Below are positions 57,558 through 64,000 of a DNA stretch of 64,000 bases, one piece after another. How positions within the stretch are numbered: the first letter of the stretch is position 1; each line of letters opens with the position of its first letter. Below the pieces are notes generated by a model. That model did not search any database, had not been told where the DNA came from, and saw nothing but the letters and a program-made list of their open reading frames with translations. A program made the translations under genes and the position numbers. Source of the stretch: Bradyrhizobium sp. CER78 (GTDB lineage: Bacteria > Pseudomonadota > Alphaproteobacteria > Rhizobiales > Xanthobacteraceae); NCBI RefSeq assembly GCF_029846235.1, contig NZ_JARVWP010000016.1, positions 62,001-126,000 of the forward strand, read 5' to 3'.

Positions 57558-59993
57558 CTACTGCAAGGTTTCATCGGCCGCTGGGAGCGTGAAGAAGAAG
57601 CGGGCGCCTCCATGGACGCTGCCGTTGTCTGCTCCCATTCGACCACCATGCGCTTCGATGACCGAGTGACAGATGGAAAGCCCCATGCCCATGCCGCCTT
57701 GCTTGGTCGAGAAGAAGCTTTCGAACAAATGGGGCAGGTGGACCGTCGCGATTCCCGGACCACTGTCCTCCACGCTGCAACGCAGCGAGCCGCCGTCCAG
57801 GCGTGACGTTCGAACCGTGATCCTGCGCTCGGCGGTGCCGTGCTCGGCCATTGCCTGCATGGCATTGACCGCGAGATTGACAATCACCTGATGCAACAGG
57901 GTCCGGTCTGCAAGAACCTGCGGCGCCTCCGGCGCAAAGACGTGCGACACGGTGATCCCGCGCCATTCGACCTCGTGGCGGAGGAACTGCAATGCCTCCA
58001 GGATAACATCGTGCGGGCACATGAGCACGCGTTCGGGCACCCGCCGCGCCGCCATCGCACGGATCCGGGCGATGATGTCGGCCGACCGCTGGGCGTCCAA
58101 GAGGCTGCGTCGGATCGCGGCATAGACCTCCTGCAGATCCGGCTCCGGTCGATCGAGCCAGCGCAAGCCGGCCTCGCAATTGGTCACGATGGCGCCGAGT
58201 GGCTGGTTGAGCTCGTGGGCAATCGAAGCGGTCAACTCACCAAGCGTCGAGACGCGTGCGGTGTGAGCAAACTCCATCTGCAGGCGTTCCAGCCTCTCCT
58301 GTGTTCGAACCAGATCCGTCAGCTCGACGAGGCCGGCCAGGGTTACGCCAAATTCGGTACGCGCAGCAGTCAAGAGCACATCGATCAAGCGGCCGTCCAA
58401 GGTGACGAGTTGTGACTTTTCCTCGAACAGGGGGGCATCGTTGAAGCGGCTCTCGAGGATTCTCACCATCGTATCGGGTCGTTGCTTGAAGAAACGACCA
58501 ACCGATCCGAGCAATTCAGCCTGACTGCGGGCTCCAAACATGCGTACCGTTGCCTCATTGACCTCTTCGGCGACGATGACGTTCATGGCGTGCTGGAAAA
58601 ATTCAGGGTGGTCGGCGAGGTATGCAGGGAAGTCGGCGATGCCGGCGGCCTTCAATTCATCGAACATTTCCATTAGGCGCCGTACATCGAGCTTCCACAG
58701 CGAAATCGGCATGAACTTAAAGAGGTGGCGGTATCGAAGCTCGCTGTTCTCCAGCGCATCGTAGGCGACCTTGTGTGACGTCATGTCCATCACGGCGCCG
58801 ATCAGTTCGATATTCCCGCGCTCATCGGTCAACGGACGGCCGACAACATGCAACACCTTGATCGAACCATCGGGCATCTTCAGGCGATGTTCGATATCGA
58901 GCGGCTCCTTGCGCGCGATCGCGCGGTTCAGGGCTGCTCTCACCCGTTCGCGATCCTCGGGGTGGATCCGTTGAACTGCCAGAGCGAGCGTTGGCTTGAT
59001 ATCCTTGTCATACCCAAAGATTCTGAAACTTTCTTCGGACCAGTTCAGTTCTCCGCTTTGGTAGTGCCAACCGAAGCTCCCCGTATGGCTGAGCCGTTGC
59101 GCTTCGGACAGGTAGGCCGCCTGGCTTTCGCGGAGCGCTTCCTCAGCATGTCTGCGGGCGGTGATGTCGGTATTGCTCTCGAGGGCGCCAATCGAATTGC
59201 CGTTGAAATCGCGTCGCAAGATCCACTTGCTCTCGACAAAGACCTTGGCGCCGTCTTTCGTTGTCTGAATGAGCTGGCCTTCCCAGCGCCCGGCGCGTCC
59301 AGATGTCTCGAGAATCTCCCCCAATGGAGCAGGGTAAACGGTTTTCAAGAGGACGTGCGCTACCTTCCCGATGGCCTCGTCTCGCTTCCACCCGAATAAC
59401 TTCTCCGCGCCCCGATTCCAGTAGGTGATTACGCGGTCGACGTCGAGGACCAGGATTGCATCGGGTGTCAGGTCAAGCAGATGGGCTTGCTCGTGCTGAG
59501 TCTCGCCGAATCGGCGTGCCCGTCGCACCAGTGTTGTGATCACTAACGACGTCACGACGAAAGCGACGAGAGCAACGATGTCCTGCGTGCTCGAGATATC
59601 AAATGAATGCAGGGGGACGATGAAGAAGTAATCGAGACAAGCCACCGAGATCAGTGAAAAGATCGCCGATGTGACAAAGCTGTCCATCAGCGAAAGCACG
59701 ACAATGATCAAGAGGTATGCCATGACCGCCGTGCCTGGCCGGTCAAAAATCTCTAGCCTGACCATTCCCCAGGTCGCGGCGGTCATCAGAACGATGCCGA
59801 CGGTCCAGAGCTTCCCAAGATAGCGGATCTGCGCATCGAGTGACGGTTTCGCCCGCGGGACCACGACGCCTTGATAACCCTTGTCGTTGAGAAGAGCCTT
59901 CACGAACTCCGAGATGAAGCTCTTCGGCGCGTCCGGGCTCGTGGCCAACGGCTCGAAAGCAATCTTTGGATCCGGTTGCTTGAGATGCTTCAT
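57558..59993 (-). CDS. Multi-PAS sensor histidine kinase
   Basis: The 811-residue membrane kinase begins with a soluble part, then four hydrophobic helices (about residues 62-155, DUF4118-like). Three PAS-type domains follow (about 170-285, 295-415 and 420-555; the first has TPDAILVLDVDRVITYWNRGAEKLFGW). The kinase core has the phospho-acceptor His593 in TASIAHELNQPLG, the N box HQVIVNLAVNAMQAM, SVEDSGPGI and GGMGMGLSICHSVIEAHGG. The frame ends at 57558 without a receiver domain. No response regulator gene is next to it, so the partner is elsewhere. The three PAS domains could bind haem, flavin or aromatics. Confidence 0.93.
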   Translation of the reverse strand: MKHLKQPDPKIAFEPLATSPDAPKSFISEFVKALLNDKGYQGVVVPRAKPSLDAQIRYLGKLWTVGIVLMTAATWGMVRLEIFDRPGTAVMAYLLIIVVLSLMDSFVTSAIFSLISVACLDYFFIVPLHSFDISSTQDIVALVAFVVTSLVITTLVRRARRFGETQHEQAHLLDLTPDAILVLDVDRVITYWNRGAEKLFGWKRDEAIGKVAHVLLKTVYPAPLGEILETSGRAGRWEGQLIQTTKDGAKVFVESKWILRRDFNGNSIGALESNTDITARRHAEEALRESQAAYLSEAQRLSHTGSFGWHYQSGELNWSEESFRIFGYDKDIKPTLALAVQRIHPEDRERVRAALNRAIARKEPLDIEHRLKMPDGSIKVLHVVGRPLTDERGNIELIGAVMDMTSHKVAYDALENSELRYRHLFKFMPISLWKLDVRRLMEMFDELKAAGIADFPAYLADHPEFFQHAMNVIVAEEVNEATVRMFGARSQAELLGSVGRFFKQRPDTMVRILESRFNDAPLFEEKSQLVTLDGRLIDVLLTAARTEFGVTLAGLVELTDLVRTQERLERLQMEFAHTARVSTLGELTASIAHELNQPLGAIVTNCEAGLRWLDRPEPDLQEVYAAIRRSLLDAQRSADIIARIRAMAARRVPERVLMCPHDVILEALQFLRHEVEWRGITVSHVFAPEAPQVLADRTLLHQVIVNLAVNAMQAMAEHGTAERRITVRTSRLDGGSLRCSVEDSGPGIATVHLPHLFESFFSTKQGGMGMGLSICHSVIEAHGGRMGADNGSVHGGARFFFTLPAADETLQ

Positions 59994-60057
59994 GCGAGTT
60001 GCTCGTCGCTGCCTCCGGGCTGCTAACGGCTGGCCGGTTAGGATCCGGCTGAGATTA

Positions 60058-60960
60058 TCATTGCGTCCACGCGGCCGGATGCAGACCGGTCACGCGTCTG
60101 AAGGCGCGTATCAGATGAGCCTCATTGGCAAATCCACAGGATTTAGCGATTTCATTGAGGCTGGCGGCCATCTGTCGACCTAGTAACGCCTTGGCCTGCT
60201 CGACGCGGTGCTGTAGCAACCAGCCATGGGGACTGACGCCAATTGATGCACGAAATGCCCGCAGGAAGGCACCAGTCGGAAGTCCACATTCTCTCGCAAG
60301 GTCGGATACGAAAATGTCGCCGTTCAGCCGGGAGGCCAGTATCTCCTTGACGCGCGCTTCTTGCCAGGGGGCGAGCGTCACAATGGTGGAGGGAGAGAGA
60401 CGCGCTCTTACACCATAAGTCTTCAGGGTGTGCGCTGTCGTCGCGATCGTCAGATGATCCACGAAGAGAGGGGTGGCCTCGTCGGGGCGCTGAAAAGCTG
60501 GCAGCAACGCCGCGCCGAGACCTGCCAATGTTGCGTCCCTGGTGCCGAGGCCAGGCCGATTATTGAATTCGTCGACCCGGCCGCAATCTTCCATGTCCGC
60601 AATGGCGTCCAGTGCCGCTCGAGGCACGTAAAAGTGTAGCGAGTGGAAGGCGCTTATGCTGTTGGCGACGGGGCTTGATCGCAAATCGTAGATGCAGATG
60701 GAGCCGGGCTGCAGGTGGCTCGTCGGCACCTGCCGGTCGTCGATAAATAAATCATGCCTGGGGCAGTCCCGGAGCTGCAGCGTGATCAGAAAGGCGTCTT
60801 CGCGCGGGATCGGCGCGGTCAGGCCATGATCATGAAGATCGCATTTGATCTCGGTAACGGCGATCGTGGATTTCTGCAGGGATCGGGTTACGAACGCAGG
60901 CGCGCGCTCGAGCTGAAAGACATCTGCAAGCCGCTGTCCATAGGCGCCCAGTTCGGTCAT
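60058..60960 (-). CDS. AraC-family transcriptional regulator
   Basis: This 300-residue protein has an N-terminal ligand domain (with DAFLITLQLRDCPRHDLF) and a C-terminal AraC double helix-turn-helix (about 200-300): DIFVSDLARECGLPTGAFLRAF and NEIAKSCGFANEAHLIRAFRRV. It shares the layout and several N-terminal segments with the two AraC genes that follow, so the three are paralogues. Its gene starts 112 bp from the stop of the next gene upstream on the same strand. Confidence 0.92.
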   Translation of the reverse strand: MTELGAYGQRLADVFQLERAPAFVTRSLQKSTIAVTEIKCDLHDHGLTAPIPREDAFLITLQLRDCPRHDLFIDDRQVPTSHLQPGSICIYDLRSSPVANSISAFHSLHFYVPRAALDAIADMEDCGRVDEFNNRPGLGTRDATLAGLGAALLPAFQRPDEATPLFVDHLTIATTAHTLKTYGVRARLSPSTIVTLAPWQEARVKEILASRLNGDIFVSDLARECGLPTGAFLRAFRASIGVSPHGWLLQHRVEQAKALLGRQMAASLNEIAKSCGFANEAHLIRAFRRVTGLHPAAWTQ

Positions 60961-61072
60961 CTCTGCTTTCCCGATAAAGGTGCAATGCTGCTATTTGCCT
61001 CGGCTTGCGGGAAGAGGATTGTCAAAATCCCGCAGGCTTTGACTGAATCAAGCAAGAACGGAGAGGGCCGCA

Positions 61073-61978
61073 TCAATCCAGGGTTCGCCGCCATGCGCCT
61101 GGGCTGATGCCTGCTAGTCGAGAGAAAACGCGCGTGAAATGGCTTTGATCACCAAACCCGCAGGCGAGGGCGATCTCGGAGAGAGTGATCTGGCGGTCCC
61201 GCAGCAGGTGCTTGGCTTCCTCCACGCGATGCCGCAGCAGCCATTGATGTGGCGAAAGACCCGTCGACTGCCGAAATGCGCGCGTGAAGTGGCTTGCTGA
61301 GAGCCCGCAGTCGGCCGCCAGATCCGCCAGCGAGATGTCGCCGTGGAGGTTAGCGGCAAGAGCATCCTGCGCCCGCCTCAATTGGCTCGGCGCCAGACCT
61401 CCGGTTGGCGGCCGAACCGCCGAGATCATGCCTCCGTATGTCTTGGCGACATGAATGCCGACCGCCAATGTCACGTGATCGACAAAGACGCGGCTGGCCT
61501 GGTCGGGCTTCTCAAAAGCGGGAATGAGCGAGGAGGTCAGGGCGCGCATGACGGGATCGTCGATACCAACGCCTGGCTCATAGCGGAGCTCGGCGATGCG
61601 GTTTGCCTCTGCATTGTCTGCGATGATGTTCAGTGCGGTCCGGGGAAAATAGAAATGGACGCAGTGACACGCCTTGTTGATATTGAATTGCGGGCTGCGC
61701 TTGAGGTCGTAGAGCGTGGTAACTCCCGCCTTGAGGGACGTAACGGGAGCGGCGCGGTCGTCCTCGAAGTACTCGTGAACCGGGTAGTCGACGAGATGAT
61801 GCCCGATCAAATACGCATCCTCGCGCACGAGCGGTGCGGATATGCCATGCTCCGGATTGTCAGAACGAAGCTCGGTGACCGCAATATCGGTGGTACGAAG
61901 CGAGCGTGAAACGAATACAGTTGCCTTCGCTCGTAGCCGTTCGCCGAATCTTTCGCCGTAGCCACTGCTGTCCTGCAT
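61073..61978 (-). CDS. AraC-family transcriptional regulator
   Basis: This 301-residue protein begins MQDSSGYGERFGERLRAKAT and shares almost every segment with the protein at 62196-63095 (REDAYLIGHHLVDYPVHEYFEDD, HCVHFYFPRTALN, LRRAQDALAANLHGDISLAD). The C-terminal DNA-binding part has SASHFTRAFRQSTGLSPHQ and SEIALACGFGDQSHFTRVFSR. The start at 61978 was chosen by comparison with that paralogue. The ligand is unknown. Confidence 0.93.
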   Translation of the reverse strand: MQDSSGYGERFGERLRAKATVFVSRSLRTTDIAVTELRSDNPEHGISAPLVREDAYLIGHHLVDYPVHEYFEDDRAAPVTSLKAGVTTLYDLKRSPQFNINKACHCVHFYFPRTALNIIADNAEANRIAELRYEPGVGIDDPVMRALTSSLIPAFEKPDQASRVFVDHVTLAVGIHVAKTYGGMISAVRPPTGGLAPSQLRRAQDALAANLHGDISLADLAADCGLSASHFTRAFRQSTGLSPHQWLLRHRVEEAKHLLRDRQITLSEIALACGFGDQSHFTRVFSRLAGISPGAWRRTLD

Positions 61979-62195
61979 CCCAAGCCTCCGTCGCTTGAGT
62001 GCCGCCTGGCCGGTAGCGATGGTCACCGACCCGTCGCACCGAAACTGCCGTTGCACCCGTAGTCAACTCAGCCAAGGAAGACGTTCGACTCGTCGTGGTC
62101 CGTGGCTGGTTTCCCGTAGATTGACGGAGCCATTCAGCCGGCGCTTGAAGAAAATGCGCGAGAATTGTCGATTCCGATCATTTGTCCGGACAATC

Positions 62196-63095
62196 CTAGT
62201 CGCAGTTGCGGCGCCAGGCTCCGGGGCTGATGCCCGCAAGGCGGGCAAAGACGCGCGTGAAATGGCTCTGGTCGGCGAATCCGCATGCGAGCGCTATATC
62301 CGACAGCGACAGCTTGCGGTCGGGCAGGAGGCTCTTCGCCCTGTCGACCCGGTGTCGCAATAGCCACTGATGCGGCGACAACCCGGTGGATTGTCGGAAC
62401 GCTCGTGAAAAGTGACTGGTCGAAAGGCTGCAATCGTTCGCGAGATCCGCGAGCGAGATATCGCCCTCGAGATCGGCCGCCAGCGTTTCCTCCACACGTC
62501 TTCTCTGCCAAGGCGCAAGGCCGCCCTGGGTCGGCCGGGCAGGCCGCATTCCGCCATAGATCTTGGCGGCATGTGTGCAGGCTGCCAGAGTGACATGTTC
62601 GACGAACAGGCGGCTTGCCTGCTCGGGATGCTCGAAAGCCTGTCGTAGCGAGGCAACCAGGCCGCGCATGACGGCATCGTCGACACCGGTCCCGGGTTGG
62701 TATCGCAGTTCATCGATCCGCTTTGCTTCAACTCCATCCGCGACAAGTTCAAGTGCGGCACGCGGGAAATAGAAGTGAACGCTGTGAAATGGATTATTGA
62801 TGAGAAACTGCGGGTTACGCTTCATGTCATAAAGCACAGTTTCTCCAGCTTTAAGCGACGTGACTCCCGCGATTCGTCCGTCCTCAAAATACTCATGAGC
62901 CGGATAATCTCGCAGCTGGACCGCGACCAGGAATGCATCCTCGCGTATCTGGTCACCTGACAGGCCGTGCGGGGGAGCATCGGCGCGCACCTCCGTTACC
63001 GCGATCTGGGTATGATGCAAGGTACGAACGAAGGAGGTGGCTTCCGCCCGCAGGCGCTCACCGAACGCTTCGCCGTAAGCGCTGCTATCGTCCAT
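62196..63095 (-). CDS. AraC-family transcriptional regulator
   Basis: This 299-residue protein is the closest paralogue of the gene at 61073-61978. It begins MDDSSAYGEAFGERLRAEAT, continues with REDAFLVAVQLRDYPAHEYFEDG and HSVHFYFPRAALE, and has the same DNA-binding end with STSHFSRAFRQSTGLSPHQ. The start at 63095 matches the start chosen for the paralogue. Which gene it controls is not evident from the context. Confidence 0.93.
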   Translation of the reverse strand: MDDSSAYGEAFGERLRAEATSFVRTLHHTQIAVTEVRADAPPHGLSGDQIREDAFLVAVQLRDYPAHEYFEDGRIAGVTSLKAGETVLYDMKRNPQFLINNPFHSVHFYFPRAALELVADGVEAKRIDELRYQPGTGVDDAVMRGLVASLRQAFEHPEQASRLFVEHVTLAACTHAAKIYGGMRPARPTQGGLAPWQRRRVEETLAADLEGDISLADLANDCSLSTSHFSRAFRQSTGLSPHQWLLRHRVDRAKSLLPDRKLSLSDIALACGFADQSHFTRVFARLAGISPGAWRRNCD

Positions 63096-63260
63096 GATCG
63101 GCTCCGTCGACTTCGATGTCGTTAGACGTGCGATCGGAGCAGGAGAGCCTCCGCCCGAGCCGTCGTGCGACAGCAACAGCTATTTACTCACGCTCATACC
63201 GCAGTTGTCTTTACCGATCTTGCTCTCGTACGTTGACCTTCGTGGAGGGTCTTTTGACTA

Positions 63261-63632
63261 TCATCTACGGCGCTTGCCGCCCATGCGGAATGCACCAGGT
63301 GGCACTCCAAACGCGCGGGTAAAGGCCCTGGTGAAGCTCGATTGGGAAGAAAAGTTACAGATCAGGGAGACTTCTGCAAGGGTGGCATTACCCTCGATGA
63401 GTAGCTGCTTCGCTTTCTCCAGGCGGCAACCTCGCACAAACCGGTGTGGCGATTCCCCCGTCGCCTTTCGGAAAGCCCTCGCGAAATGAAATGGGCTCAG
63501 GTTCGCAACGTCGGCCAGGTCCTTGAGACGAATCGGGCTGTGCAGGTTGGCGTCAATGAATTGCATGACGCGGCGCAGGCGCTGATGATCGAGTGCGGGC
63601 GACGACGGCGCTTTATCGCCGGGGCGCGGCAT
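63261..63632 (-). CDS. Short AraC-type DNA-binding protein
   Basis: The 123-residue protein consists of the AraC DNA-binding domain only (VMQFIDANLHSPIRLKDLAD, SPFHFARAFRKATGESPH, AEVSLICNFSSQSSFTRAFTRA, FGVPPGAFR) without a ligand domain. It is about 170 residues shorter than its neighbours. It may be a genuine short regulator like SoxS/MarA or a truncated copy. The tail is basic (GGKRRR). No ribosome-binding site was noted for the ATG at 63632, so a longer N-terminal part in the frame upstream cannot be excluded. Confidence 0.8.
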   Translation of the reverse strand: MPRPGDKAPSSPALDHQRLRRVMQFIDANLHSPIRLKDLADVANLSPFHFARAFRKATGESPHRFVRGCRLEKAKQLLIEGNATLAEVSLICNFSSQSSFTRAFTRAFGVPPGAFRMGGKRRR

Positions 63633-64000
63633 GTCTACCTCGCCCGGCGGTCGAAACCGCGCCGTTCATACGTTGTGCAATCGCGCCGTGGCAAAGCAAC
63701 GCTCCCTCTCCAGTGGTTGATCAATAACCTCGGAGGTGAGTTAGGCCGCGTTGGGCGGATGCGGCATCACGGAGAACCGTGAATAGCTGGCCACAGACGC
63801 AAGCGCCTGCGTTGACAGCAGAAAATTGCCATCGCAGCATTCCGAACACGCCACGCGAGGCCGGGAGTGCTGGATGCCGTATTCCAATGAGAGTTCGACG
63901 GCAGGCCTGCGCAGAGGACGCTTCTTGCCGCCGCGCGCGCCGGCCGTCATGGTTGAGCGGGCTCGTCTGGTATCCCAGATCGACGAAAGCGACGCCCGGC
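63633..64000. other. Poorly coding right end of the window
   Basis: Apart from the weak frame at 63741-63950, no gene is recognised. Short frames on the plus strand at the edge, ending at position 64000, may belong to a gene outside the window. Confidence 0.35.
63741..63950 (-). CDS. Possible small hypothetical protein
   Basis: This 69-residue frame (MTAGARGGKKRPLRRPAVEL at its start) has a basic N-terminus, RPRVACSECCDGNFLLSTQAL with a CxxCC group, and a hydrophilic end. The Cys pair might bind a metal. No ribosome-binding site or family is recognised. It may be spurious. Confidence 0.3.
   Translation of the reverse strand: MTAGARGGKKRPLRRPAVELSLEYGIQHSRPRVACSECCDGNFLLSTQALASVASYSRFSVMPHPPNAA

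Noticed and set aside
1..64000. CRISPR array
   Set aside because: No run of regularly spaced repeats of 25-40 bp was seen. The repeats found are two- or three-copy or palindromic.

Overview
The window looks like chromosomal DNA of a Bradyrhizobium-type alphaproteobacterium (Bradyrhizobiaceae). The grounds are its GC-rich codon use, a fixNOQP cbb3-oxidase locus with fixI/fixS, SOS boxes of the alphaproteobacterial GTTC-N7-GTTC type, many LysR and AraC regulators, and a 14-codon gene with an unusually long Shine-Dalgarno sequence that matches the Bradyrhizobiaceae gene rreB. No rRNA or CRISPR array was seen. One tRNA gene, tRNA-Gly(TCC), is present.

Region 1 (1-14.7 kb) holds two tandem membrane acyltransferases, then a scavenging and catabolic block: a DUF1989 protein, a polysaccharide-deacetylase/PuuE-like hydrolase, an azoreductase, an NCS1 permease, an MFS carrier and an imidazolonepropionase-like amidohydrolase, with three LysR regulators between them. 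A class III nucleotide cyclase and a CLC chloride channel follow.

Region 2 (14.8-19.3 kb) has a NUDIX hydrolase behind a perfect 10-bp-arm palindrome, a LexA-boxed run of three small genes, two intergenic palindromic repeats, a lytic transglycosylase, a GrlR-like protein, a YciI-like protein, rreB with its terminator, and tRNA-Gly.

Region 3 (19.3-35.8 kb) is an accessory island. A tyrosine recombinase faces the 3' end of tRNA-Gly. ParB-like and DUF736 genes typical of integrative elements follow, then a XRE regulator and a possible stress/defence zone. In that zone a RelA/SpoT-like synthetase overlaps a large partner gene. An SRAP operon lies behind two consecutive SOS boxes. Divergent from it is a four-gene operon encoding a patatin lipase, an MBL-fold protein, a DUF2235 hydrolase and an alpha-helical protein with an R-x5-H motif. 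This operon is the best candidate for an undescribed system.

Region 4 (35.8-42.7 kb, minus strand) is fixN-O-Q-P, a small membrane protein, a DUF2189 membrane protein, fixI and fixS, mostly with ATGA overlaps and without fixG or fixH at this place. It would build and copper-load the high-affinity oxidase.

Region 5 (42.9-50.5 kb) has dodecin, an IS1-type transposase remnant, small or broken genes, and an operon of type II NADH dehydrogenase, HlyD-type adaptor and two ABC-2 permeases. The first permease is frameshifted at a run of nine G and no ATPase gene is adjacent.

Region 6 (50.5-57.4 kb, minus strand) is an acyl-CoA catabolic cluster: OsmC, CoA-transferase, serine hydrolase, enoyl-CoA hydratase, acyl-CoA dehydrogenase, 3-hydroxyacyl-CoA dehydrogenase and a YWTD propeller. 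Region 7 (57.5-64 kb) has a multi-PAS histidine kinase and four AraC-family genes, all on the minus strand.
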